Assembly: GCF_903652925.1 (NCBI RefSeq)
Contig: NZ_CAHLAR010000002.1
Coordinates: 124,001 to 188,000 of the forward strand
Source of the DNA: Achromobacter anxifer
Lineage (GTDB): Bacteria > Pseudomonadota > Gammaproteobacteria > Burkholderiales > Burkholderiaceae_B
Reading direction: 5' to 3'
Length of the DNA stretch: 64,000 bases
Below the pieces are notes generated by a model, which was not told the DNA's origin, searched no databases, and was given only the letters and a program-made list of their open reading frames with translations. Of the stretch, positions 34,570-44,191 are shown piece by piece (the first letter of the stretch is position 1; each line of letters opens with the position of its first letter). The translations under genes were made by a program, and so were the position numbers.

Positions 34570-35874
34570 ATGAACACCGCTGCGAATACCCTGGCCCTGG
34601 ACGCCGCCGCCCGCCGGCGCGACTGGAAGATCATTCTTCTGATCGGGGTGGCCCACGCTTCCTCGCACTTTTTCCAACTGGTCCTGCCCTCGCTCTATGT
34701 GTCGCTGGGCAACGAGTTCGGACTGGATTTCGCCCGCCTGGGGCTGCTGGTTTCCACCTTCTACGTGGTGTCCGGCATCGGCCAGGCGTCCTCGGGCTTC
34801 GTGGTGGACCGGATCGGCGCGCGGCCGGTACTGTGGTTCGGGCTGACGTGCTTCGTGCTGTCCGGCGTGCTGATCGGGTCGGCCAACGGCTACGCCATGC
34901 TGGTCGCGGCGGCGGTGGTGGGCGGCATCGGCAATTCCGTGTTCCATCCGGCTGACTATTCCATCATCAACCACCGCATTTCCGCGCCGCGGCTGGGGCA
35001 CGCGTTTTCCACCCACGGGCTGACGGGCAACCTGGGCTGGGCGCTGACGCCGGTGTTCATGACCAGCATCACCCTGCTGGCGGACTGGCGGGTGGCGGCC
35101 TATAGCGCGGCTGGCCTGGTGGCGCTGGTGCTGCTGCTGACCGTGCTGGGCCGCGACCTGATCGGCGGCCCGTCGCCGCTGGAAAGCCATGCCGATGCGC
35201 AAGCCGGCAAGGCCGCAGCCAAGCCCGTCGCGAAGCCGCAGGAAAGCGTGCTGACCACGCTGGCCACGCTCCTGTCCAAGCCGGCGCTGTGGGGCGCGTT
35301 CCTGTTCTTTGCCTGCACCTCGATCGCGCTGTCCTCGGTGCAGAACTACACCATTCCCTTGCTGGGCCAGCTGTACGACCTGTCCAAGGTCGCCGCCAGC
35401 TCGGCGCTGTCCGGCTACATGGTGGCTTCGGCCGTGGGCATGGCCGCGGGCGGTTTCCTGGTGTCGGCCAACCCGCGCACGGAACGCACCGTGATGGTGG
35501 CGCTGATCCTGGCGGGCCTGACGCTGGTGGTGCTGGCGCTGGGCCTGGTGCCCGCCGTGCTGGCGGCGCCGGTGGTGGCGCTGGCCGGTTTCTGCTCGGG
35601 CGTTGCCGCGCCGTCACGCGACATGCTGATCCGCCGGGTCACGCCCAAGGGTTCCACCGGGTCCGTCTACGGCCTGGTGTATTCCGGCATGGACGTGGGC
35701 TCGGCCCTGGGGCCGCTGGCCTTCGGCCTGCTGCTGGATGCCGGATTGCGCCAGGGCCCCTGGGTGGGCGCTGGCGTGGCGTTCGCCGCCGCGGCCTTCC
35801 TGGCGCAATGGATCGCGGTGCAGGCGCGCCGCGCGGAACCCGCGGCTCCGGCGTCCGCCGCCGCGCGTTCCTGA
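34570..35874 (+). CDS. MFS transporter, fosmidomycin-resistance (Fsr) type
   Basis: 434 aa with 12 membrane segments in two halves and a cytoplasmic loop near residues 200-225 (Ala/Lys/Pro-rich). ILLIGVAHASSHFFQLVLPS at the start of TM1 and VSGIGQASSGFVVDRIGARP (MFS motif A region) place it with Fsr-like exporters. GAFLFFACTSIALSSVQNYT and MLIRRVTPKGSTGSVYGLVY match the second half. Expected drug:H+ antiport, but substrates other than fosmidomycin are possible. It is a single gene with ATG at 34570; the gap from pgsA (192 nt) holds the stem-loop and presumably its promoter. Confidence 0.85.
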   Translation: MNTAANTLALDAAARRRDWKIILLIGVAHASSHFFQLVLPSLYVSLGNEFGLDFARLGLLVSTFYVVSGIGQASSGFVVDRIGARPVLWFGLTCFVLSGVLIGSANGYAMLVAAAVVGGIGNSVFHPADYSIINHRISAPRLGHAFSTHGLTGNLGWALTPVFMTSITLLADWRVAAYSAAGLVALVLLLTVLGRDLIGGPSPLESHADAQAGKAAAKPVAKPQESVLTTLATLLSKPALWGAFLFFACTSIALSSVQNYTIPLLGQLYDLSKVAASSALSGYMVASAVGMAAGGFLVSANPRTERTVMVALILAGLTLVVLALGLVPAVLAAPVVALAGFCSGVAAPSRDMLIRRVTPKGSTGSVYGLVYSGMDVGSALGPLAFGLLLDAGLRQGPWVGAGVAFAAAAFLAQWIAVQARRAEPAAPASAAARS

Positions 35875-35985
35875 TCGAGCCGGGCCCCGCGCGGGCCCGG
35901 CCATTTGACCCGACGCAAAGTTCAACCCGCTGCCCTCTGATGTAATGACCCTGTCGTAGTAGTGGTTATTATCCAGGAGAAGCAA

Positions 35986-36987
35986 ATGAGTAAGGCAAGC
36001 GCGTTGCTGGCGATGGGAATCGCCTTCGGCAGTTGGGCAAACCTGGCCGCGGCTGTCTCGCAGGAACCGATACAGCCCATTGAGCCGGCGGTCATCAAGG
36101 AGCCGGCCAAGGTCGAGCTGGGCAAGAAGCTCTTCTTCGATCCGCGCCTGTCGCGCTCCGGCGCGATCTCCTGTAATTCCTGCCACAACCTCGGCATGGG
36201 CGGCTCCGACAATCTCAAGGCCTCCATCGGCCACAAGTGGCAGCAGGGCTCGATCAATTCGCCTACGGTGCTCAATTCCAGCCTGAACATCGCGCAGTTC
36301 TGGGACGGCCGCGCCAAGGACCTGCGCGAGCAGGCGGGTGGCCCCATCGCCAATCCCATGGAGATGGCGTCCACGCACGAACTGGCGGTGCAGGTGCTGA
36401 ACTCCATTCCCGGCTACCGCGCGGAGTTCAAGCAGGTCTTCGGCCGCGAAGACATCACGATCGACGAAGTCACCGGCGCGCTGGCCGCGTTCGAGGAGAC
36501 GCTGGTGACGCCGAATTCACGTTTCGACCAATGGCTGCGCGGCGACAAGCAGGCGCTGACCGTGCGCGAGCTGGCCGGCTACGAACTGTTCAAGAACAGC
36601 GGCTGCGTGGCCTGCCACAACGGCGTGGCGGTAGGCGGCAATTCGTTCCAGAAGATGGGCCTGGTCACGCCCTACGTGACCGAGAACAAGGCCGAGGGCC
36701 GCGCGGCGGTGACGGGCAAGGACGCCGACCGCTTCAACTTCAAGGTGCCTACCTTGCGCAACGTGGCGCTGACCTATCCGTACTTCCATGACGGCGAGGC
36801 GGCCACGCTGACGCAGGCGGTCGACGTGATGGGACGGCTGCAGCTGGGGCGCACCTTCACGCCGGACGAGAACGCGCAGATCGTGGCGTTCCTGAAGACC
36901 CTGACGGGCGACCAGCCGGCGATCCAGTATCCGGTGCTGCCGCCTTCGGCGGACGATACGCCGCGGCCCGAGCCTTTTGTGAAATAG
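35986..36987 (+). CDS. dihaem cytochrome c peroxidase (CcpA/MauG family)
   Basis: Periplasmic reduction of H2O2 with electrons from cytochrome c. 333 aa from the ATG behind AGGAGA (35975-35980). Signal peptide residues 1-23 (ANLAAA). Two haem c sites: C63-N-S-C66-H67 (ISCNSCH) and C207-V-A-C210-H211 (GCVACH). LGKKLFFDPRLSRSGAISC, FWDGRAKDL and TLRNVALTYPYFHDGEA are the CCP blocks, including the low-potential haem's surroundings. Full-length for the bacterial class. It is a single gene, convergent with queF. Confidence 0.93.
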   Translation: MSKASALLAMGIAFGSWANLAAAVSQEPIQPIEPAVIKEPAKVELGKKLFFDPRLSRSGAISCNSCHNLGMGGSDNLKASIGHKWQQGSINSPTVLNSSLNIAQFWDGRAKDLREQAGGPIANPMEMASTHELAVQVLNSIPGYRAEFKQVFGREDITIDEVTGALAAFEETLVTPNSRFDQWLRGDKQALTVRELAGYELFKNSGCVACHNGVAVGGNSFQKMGLVTPYVTENKAEGRAAVTGKDADRFNFKVPTLRNVALTYPYFHDGEAATLTQAVDVMGRLQLGRTFTPDENAQIVAFLKTLTGDQPAIQYPVLPPSADDTPRPEPFVK

Positions 36988-36997
36988 GGCGGGGAGC

Positions 36998-37822
36998 CTA
37001 CTGGCGGACCGTGCGCAGGTCCGCCGGCGGGCCCGCTTCGAAGTTGCTGCGCCAGGGGTTGATGTCCAGCCCGCCGCGGCGCGTGTAGCGCGCGTAGACC
37101 GTCAGCTGTTCCGGGCGGCAGGCCTGCATGATGTCGCTGAAGATGCGCTCGACGCAATGCTCGTGGAATTCCGCGTGCTGGCGGAACGACACCACATAGC
37201 GCAGCAGCGATTCGCGGTCTATCGGCGCGCCACGGTAGCGGATCTGCACGCTGGCCCAGTCGGGCTGGCCGGTCACGGGGCAGTTCGATTTCAGGAGGCG
37301 CGAGGCCAGCGTTTCCTCGACCACGTCGCCCGGGCGGGTGCGCAGCACTTCGGGCGCGGGCTCGTAGGTGTCGATCTCGATGTCCAGCTTGTCTATATAG
37401 ATGCCGTCCATTTCGCCCATCTGCAATTCGGAGAAGCGTTGCGGCAGGAAGAAGTCCAGCCCCACCGGCGCGCCCGCGGCGGCGCTCAGGTCGCGTTCCA
37501 GGCGGCCGCGCAAGGCGGCCGAGTTGACCAGGCGGGTCTGGTTGAAGGAATTCAGGTAGAGCTTGAAGGACTTGGACTCGATGATGTTGGGGCTGTCGGC
37601 CGGCACCGAGAAGGTTGCCATGGCCACGCGCGGCTTGCCCTTGGCGTCCAGCCACGACAGCTCATACGCATTCCACAGGTCCACGCCGGTGAAGGGCAGC
37701 TTGCCTGCTTCCAGGTTCAGCGCCTGGCGGTTATGCGCACGCGCGATGGGGAAGAGCAGCGAGGGGTCGTATTGCGAGGCGTAGGCCACGCTCTGGCCCA
37801 GCGGGCCGTGGGACAGCGTCAT
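36998..37822 (-). CDS. queF: NADPH-dependent 7-cyano-7-deazaguanine reductase (long QueF)
   Basis: Reduces preQ0 to preQ1 in queuosine synthesis. 274 aa, the two-domain bacterial form. The QueF motif [20 protein letters not shown] sits in the N-terminal half. The catalytic Cys lies in [18 protein letters not shown] with the following Asp; HEHCVERIF ends the pocket. The start at 37822 ([10 protein letters not shown]) fits the family; a longer reading to 37954 adds an unrelated 44-residue stretch in the AT-rich intergenic region. I see no preQ1 riboswitch in the leader. Confidence 0.94.
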   Translation of the reverse strand: MTLSHGPLGQSVAYASQYDPSLLFPIARAHNRQALNLEAGKLPFTGVDLWNAYELSWLDAKGKPRVAMATFSVPADSPNIIESKSFKLYLNSFNQTRLVNSAALRGRLERDLSAAAGAPVGLDFFLPQRFSELQMGEMDGIYIDKLDIEIDTYEPAPEVLRTRPGDVVEETLASRLLKSNCPVTGQPDWASVQIRYRGAPIDRESLLRYVVSFRQHAEFHEHCVERIFSDIMQACRPEQLTVYARYTRRGGLDINPWRSNFEAGPPADLRTVRQ

Positions 37823-38146
37823 AGCGGAGTCATCGGAAACTTGAAGAATGAGCGCATTGTAGGCGCTCGCAAAAAAGCCCGATTTTTCGTATCGTGAAAT
37901 GTAACCTTCGTCATGTGAAAGCGCCTGCTGCGCAGCAGCGGTGAACCATTTCACAGATGATAATTGCGTTTCGCAATACGAAATATGATTTATAAATTAT
38001 TGATTTATAAGAATAATATTTTTCGTCTTGTATAAGACATGCGGCCACATTGCTCCGCAGCAGAGGCATAGACTTTGTCCAACGATTCACGCAACGCAGG
38101 ACGCGAATCTTTTGAAGTCTTCCCATCACTGACCAGGAGCATGACC
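37823..38146. promoter_or_regulatory. AT-rich divergent control region of queF and aceA
   Basis: 324 nt, visibly AT-rich at 37960-38035, in sharp contrast to its flanks. It holds ATTGCG-TTT-CGCAAT (37964-37978), a near-dyad GTGAA-CCA-TTTCAC, and TTCGTAT/ATACGAA at its two sides. TTGCG/CGCAA-type dyads are the kind bound by regulators of glyoxylate and short-chain fatty-acid genes, so an aceA operator is plausible; the regulator is not in the window. AGGAG at 38135-38139 is the aceA ribosome site. Confidence 0.45.
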
Positions 38147-39466
<1,320 letters not shown>

Positions 39467-39519
39467 GCGCCGGCCGCAGGAGAGTTATGCAGTTGTAGTT
39501 GCTGTTGTAGGGTGGATTT

Positions 39520-39546
39520 GGGTGCCTCCGGGCACCCTTTTTTTTT
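39520..39546 (+). terminator. intrinsic terminator of aceA
   Basis: GGGTGCC (39520-39526), TCCG loop and GGCACCC (39531-39537), then nine T. The T-run overlaps by two bases the stop codon of the convergent giant gene, so it may also shape that transcript's 3' end. Confidence 0.9.
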
Positions 39547-42500
39547 AGAGCCCGAAGAACGCCGTGTACACCAGCCGTTCCTCCACCACCCGGCGCTGCT
39601 GCGTGGCGCCTGCGCGCCGTTCGGGCACGGCGCTGTCGGTGTAGTAGCGCTCGTACTCGCGCACGGCGATGCGCGCCGGTTTGCCGCCGCTGTCCGGCAG
39701 CGCGACGTTGGCCGTCCAGATGACCGGGTCCAGCAGATCGGCGAGGATGGGGCCTTCCAGCACAGGGGGGAAACGCACCACGGGACCCACCACGACGCCT
39801 CCCAGCCGCGTCAGGTCGGTCATGGAAACGGGCGTGGCGGTCTCCAGGATGGGCAGCTCGCGCATGCGGTCGATGAGGATCGGGCCCGGGGTGGCGGGCT
39901 GGGGAGCCGGTCCCGCCGGGTCCAGCAGGCCCGAGGCCAGGACGGCGGCATCGCTCCAGGCCAGGTCGCTGTCCAGCGCCGGATCGCGCGTCTGCAGCAC
40001 CAGTTCCACGCGGTTGCGGCCGCTCTCGGCGGTCTGGCCTATGCCGGGGATGAAGGAAATGTTGAGGTACTCCGAATCCAGCGGGAATTTCATCGGACCG
40101 TGCGCCGGCACCACGCCGCGCAGGCTGAAGCTGAGCTTGCCGCGCTTTTGCTCGAACACCGCGCGGCGCCGCGGCAGCACCTGCGTGAACTCGGCCAGCG
40201 CCACCCGCGACAGCTTGGCGGAATCGATGGCGTTGGGCTGGTAGCGCGCCAGCGCCAGCCGCACGAAAGGCATGTAGCTGCGGCCGGGATCGAGTTCGAT
40301 GTCGCAATACCAGCGCGCGCGCTCCTCGCTCCAGCGCACGCGGTGGCCGACCACGTGTACCCGCTGGTCGGGAAGCTCCTGCAGGAAGACCGCTTCATCG
40401 GCGACGCGCGCGGCGAAGTCCGAGACCCGCGTGCGGTGCGCGGGCTGGGGCGCGTCCCATAGCGGATCCATGCCCCACTGCGTCACCAGCGGCGTCAGAG
40501 CGTTGGGGATCGAGGTGAAGTTCTGGCCGTCGCCATAGATCACCACGCCCAGCAGTTCGCCGTCGCCCGACGAGAACCAGGGGCGTTCCAGCCAGACCCG
40601 CAGGCCGTTGCCCAGCCGGGTCACGTCCAGCTTGCCGGCGCCCGGCGTTTCCTGCCAGCGGAAAGTGGGCAGCACGTACATGAGCAGCGGCGCGTCCGGC
40701 GGCGCGCTGGCGGGCACCACGGTGTTCCGCGCGCTGCCGTTGCGCACCAGCACCGGCGCGCCGGCGTCGTCGTCCGCGCCCGTCTCCACCAGCGGGCCAT
40801 CGGCCACCGGCCCCAGGCGAGTGACCTTGTCGGTCTGTTCGTACAGCACGGGCGGCAGGTATTCGCGAAAGCGCGTGGTGGCGCGCAGGCGGTAGCGGAT
40901 GAGCCGGAAGCGGGTGTCGCCTAATTCGTGGCGGTTGCCAGGCGCGCGCTGCTTGTCGGCGGCGTTCAGCTGCTCGGCCACGGCATTGCTCAGGCTGAAG
41001 AGATTGGCATAGTTCTCGGCCAGCGGGATTTCGGCCAGCACGCCATGTCCCGCCTGGCGTTCGGGGCGGGGTTTGAGCACGTCGTCCACCCATTCGTGCC
41101 AGTCGGCCTCGATTTCTATCTTGCCGGTGGTGGGGCCGTGCAGCCGCACGCGCGCCTCCAGGTCGACGTAGGCCGCGCCGGGGTCGCGCTGCGGCTCGCC
41201 GGGCAACAGCAGCAAGGGATCGCACACCGGCTGTTGGGTGGCGTGCACCAGCACCAGCGGCCTGTCGGGCGTCACCATGTGGCAGGCGCCCAGCACGGAC
41301 GACAGGCGCAAGGTGGCGCGCTCGCCCTCGGACCCCGCCCACGCGGGGATGCCGAAGATGTTCGCCAGCCCCGGATTCACGAAGCTGGAATAGCGCAGCC
41401 GCGCAATGCGGCCCTTGGGCAGGTAGAAGGTCAGCACGCGCTGGGTCTCGTCCCAGGTGGGGGCGCCGTCATCGGGGTAGCTTTCCGAACAGGGCGGATC
41501 GGTCAGCGTGGCCTTGCGCTCCTGCAGCACGATGCGCAGACCCTGCGTGTCCGGCCACTTGGCGCCATGCGCTACCAGCAGCACCAGCTCCTGGGCGGGC
41601 GTCTGCACGATGATGGCACCCGGGCCCAGCAGCTTGGGCCCGGTGACGCCGGGCAGGCTGTGGCCGGGCCGCGCCCGCAGCGCGAAACCGCCCGCGGCCG
41701 GGTCCGGCAGGTAGGGCGTGAGGACCTGGGCCTCGCGGTGGATGACGTACTGGCCCGCGGCCATGCGCTGGCCGGTCGGATGCTCGGGTGAGGGCAGTTG
41801 CGGCGGCACGGCATCGGTGGTGGCGACTTCGTCCAAGGCCTGCGGCGTCACCAGTTCTATCTGCGTGCCGGGACCGGCGTCGTAAAGCGTGGCGGCATCG
41901 CGCGCGCTGATCTCGTAGGCCTGCTTGATGCCGGCCGGGTTGCCCATCATGGCGTCGAACAGGCCGTGGGTTTCGCACTGCAGCTGCGAGGCCTTGGGCG
42001 GCACCACGTGGCGTTCGTTGGCGGCGGGGTACTCGAAGTCGGCGGAGGCGGGTTGCTGGCGGGCATTCTTGAAATCGGGACTGTCGCGATAGGACGCGGG
42101 GTCCATGCCGCCGTTGCTGCGGATCACCATGCGTTCCAGCGATTCGCCTTCGCTCACGCGGGCGCGCTGCACCAGCGCCGGAGGGTCCACGGGTTCGAAG
42201 CGCCAATAGACCACCGGCTGCGTCGCGTTGTCGTCCCGTTCCAGGGAAGCGTCGTCCAGCGCCAGGCTGTTGCCGGCCAGGTCCACCAGCCGCGCGCGGA
42301 AGCGGTAGGGCATGCCGAAGCGCAGGCGCGGCAGGCTGCCTTTGATTGCGGCGAAGCTGACCGCCAGGCCATTGCCTTTCTCCGTGGCCGTGTCCTGCAC
42401 CTCCTCGGGCGCCTCGCCCTGCACGCCGCTGGCCGGGTCCACGCGGTCGCGCAGCGTGCGTCCAGGGCGCGGCGCGGCCAGGCTCCAGCCGGTCCAGCGG

Positions 42501-44182
42501 AACAGCGATTCGTGCAGGTACTGGTCGTCGGGTTCCGCGCCGCCGCTGGTGGAGGCGCCCTTCACATAGCCTTCGTCGTCGGGTAGCTGCAAGGGCGCGC
42601 CGCCGTCGGTGCAACGGTACTCGCCGCTGCGCTGGCACAGCGAACGCCAGCGTTGCGGGTCGCCGGGCAACTGCGCCTGCACGTCCACGCGATAGCCGCG
42701 CAGCAGGTCTTCGGTGTAGAGCACGATGCTGCCCGGCGCGCCGGACAGGGCGGCGTTCTTCAGGGCGGCGGCCGCGGCGTTCTGCGCCACTTCGCGGGCG
42801 CGGTCGCGCCGCGCCACGCCCAGGCCGCCGGAGCGCAGCGCGGCCACGGCCTGCTTGTCGCCCGTGGTGTAGGTCACCGCGCCGTCGGCGCCCAGCGCCA
42901 GGTTTTTCGCGACCAGGTTCTGCGTGGTCAGCAGGAAGTCCACGGTCTTGAGCGCCGCGCCGTCGGGGTCGACCTGATAGACGTCGAAGGGGCTGCGGGG
43001 CTCGTACAGATTCCAGCTGTCGTCCGCGCGGCGCAGCTTCAGCATGCCGCGCTCGTGGTCGGGATTGCGCGGCCGCGTGGTGAAGCGTTCCTGGTCGGCC
43101 GTCCAGGCGGTGGCGGGGCAGGCATCGGCGCCGGCATCGCGCGCCCCGTCCCAGCGCAGGGTGAGGAAGAAGCGGCCCTGTGCGACGGGCCCCGCCGCCA
43201 GCAACTGGTCCAGCGGCGAGTCCGCCGGCAGCAGGCAATCGATGACCAGCCCGAGCTGGCGCAGCAGCGCCGGATAGTCGCCATAGGACGCCACGATGGC
43301 GTGGAAGTCCATTTCCGGCTGGGCGGGCGGCGGCGGCACGTTCTGGCCGTCCGGGCGGCTGATCTTCTGCTGGTCCAGGGTGGGCGGATCGCGGCGGTAG
43401 AAGCGATTGGCCTGGAACAAGGTGTATTCGGCCTGCGAGTTCCACTGCTTCATCAGGCTCTGGTCGGCATTGCCCGCGGCGTCGTTCCAGCGCGTCGGCA
43501 AGGCGCGCAGCGGAAAGCCGACGGCGGGCAGGGGATTGCCGTTGGCGTCCACGCCCGGCGCCGCGGCGCGGCCCTCGTAGATGCTGTGGGCGCCATATAC
43601 CTGGCCGCGCAGCACGCGCTCGATGCCGTCGCCGCCGCCGTCGAAGAAGCGGTCGAAGCCCGGCAATGGAATCTCGGTGCGCCGGTCCCTGATCGAGATG
43701 AAGGTGCTGCGCGTGCCGCAGTCGCTCAGCATGTCCTTCAGGACCGGGTGCGCGTCGCGCCAGGGCAGCAGCGTGGGCGGCGTGCCGGTGGCCTGCACCG
43801 CCAGCCTGCCGTAGTGCTTGCGCGCCAGGCCCAGCACGCCCGCCACGGAATAGGAGAACAGGTTCGCCACGCTCATGTCGCGGAACACGAAGCCGGCCAC
43901 TGGCGTGGTCTTGGGCAGCAGCCGGTCCCACAGCGCCGCATCGGCCTGGACCTGCGGCTCCAGCTCGATCTCCGCCGTGCCGGTGTTGAGCGCGAAGCGC
44001 AGCCTTTCCAGCGTGCGCGGCCAGTTGACCCAGTCGTCGTAGGCGCGCAGGCGCTGTTCGTTTGCGGCCTCGGGCGTCAGGCGAGGCGATGCCACGATCG
44101 AAACGCGCAGCCGGCCGGCGTCGGCGCCGCCGGGCACGCGGCCGTTGGGGATGACGGTCCAGACTATCGTTTGCTTGGCCAT
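39545..44182 (-). CDS. giant protein of unknown function, downstream member of pair
   Basis: 1,545 aa, no recognised domain. No signal peptide or membrane helix is evident. The N-terminus (TIVWTVIPNGRVPGGADAGR, LRVSIVASPRLTP) reads like a beta-rich opening domain. The middle is rich in Pro, Asp and Trp with many short beta-like blocks (TQGLRIVLQERKATL, RVLTFYLPKGRIARLRYSSF). Near residues 1200-1300 are LRVWLERPWFSSGDGELLG and LVTQWGMDPLWDAPQ, which I recall from other very large uncharacterised bacterial proteins. The sequence stays open for 4.6 kb with codon use like its neighbours, so it is under selection. It starts 9 nt after the upstream giant gene's stop; the two surely form one unit. 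Confidence 0.85.
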   Translation of the reverse strand: MAKQTIVWTVIPNGRVPGGADAGRLRVSIVASPRLTPEAANEQRLRAYDDWVNWPRTLERLRFALNTGTAEIELEPQVQADAALWDRLLPKTTPVAGFVFRDMSVANLFSYSVAGVLGLARKHYGRLAVQATGTPPTLLPWRDAHPVLKDMLSDCGTRSTFISIRDRRTEIPLPGFDRFFDGGGDGIERVLRGQVYGAHSIYEGRAAAPGVDANGNPLPAVGFPLRALPTRWNDAAGNADQSLMKQWNSQAEYTLFQANRFYRRDPPTLDQQKISRPDGQNVPPPPAQPEMDFHAIVASYGDYPALLRQLGLVIDCLLPADSPLDQLLAAGPVAQGRFFLTLRWDGARDAGADACPATAWTADQERFTTRPRNPDHERGMLKLRRADDSWNLYEPRSPFDVYQVDPDGAALKTVDFLLTTQNLVAKNLALGADGAVTYTTGDKQAVAALRSGGLGVARRDRAREVAQNAAAAALKNAALSGAPGSIVLYTEDLLRGYRVDVQAQLPGDPQRWRSLCQRSGEYRCTDGGAPLQLPDDEGYVKGASTSGGAEPDDQYLHESLFRWTGWSLAAPRPGRTLRDRVDPASGVQGEAPEEVQDTATEKGNGLAVSFAAIKGSLPRLRFGMPYRFRARLVDLAGNSLALDDASLERDDNATQPVVYWRFEPVDPPALVQRARVSEGESLERMVIRSNGGMDPASYRDSPDFKNARQQPASADFEYPAANERHVVPPKASQLQCETHGLFDAMMGNPAGIKQAYEISARDAATLYDAGPGTQIELVTPQALDEVATTDAVPPQLPSPEHPTGQRMAAGQYVIHREAQVLTPYLPDPAAGGFALRARPGHSLPGVTGPKLLGPGAIIVQTPAQELVLLVAHGAKWPDTQGLRIVLQERKATLTDPPCSESYPDDGAPTWDETQRVLTFYLPKGRIARLRYSSFVNPGLANIFGIPAWAGSEGERATLRLSSVLGACHMVTPDRPLVLVHATQQPVCDPLLLLPGEPQRDPGAAYVDLEARVRLHGPTTGKIEIEADWHEWVDDVLKPRPERQAGHGVLAEIPLAENYANLFSLSNAVAEQLNAADKQRAPGNRHELGDTRFRLIRYRLRATTRFREYLPPVLYEQTDKVTRLGPVADGPLVETGADDDAGAPVLVRNGSARNTVVPASAPPDAPLLMYVLPTFRWQETPGAGKLDVTRLGNGLRVWLERPWFSSGDGELLGVVIYGDGQNFTSIPNALTPLVTQWGMDPLWDAPQPAHRTRVSDFAARVADEAVFLQELPDQRVHVVGHRVRWSEERARWYCDIELDPGRSYMPFVRLALARYQPNAIDSAKLSRVALAEFTQVLPRRRAVFEQKRGKLSFSLRGVVPAHGPMKFPLDSEYLNISFIPGIGQTAESGRNRVELVLQTRDPALDSDLAWSDAAVLASGLLDPAGPAPQPATPGPILIDRMRELPILETATPVSMTDLTRLGGVVVGPVVRFPPVLEGPILADLLDPVIWTANVALPDSGGKPARIAVREYERYYTDSAVPERRAGATQQRRVVEERLVYTAFFGL

Positions 44183-44191
44183 GGACGTTCC

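Noticed and set aside
37823-37960. preQ1 riboswitch before queF
   Set aside because: The leader lacks the short C-rich hairpin and A-rich tail of preQ1-I and the larger preQ1-II pattern; only AT-rich promoter-like sequence is visible.
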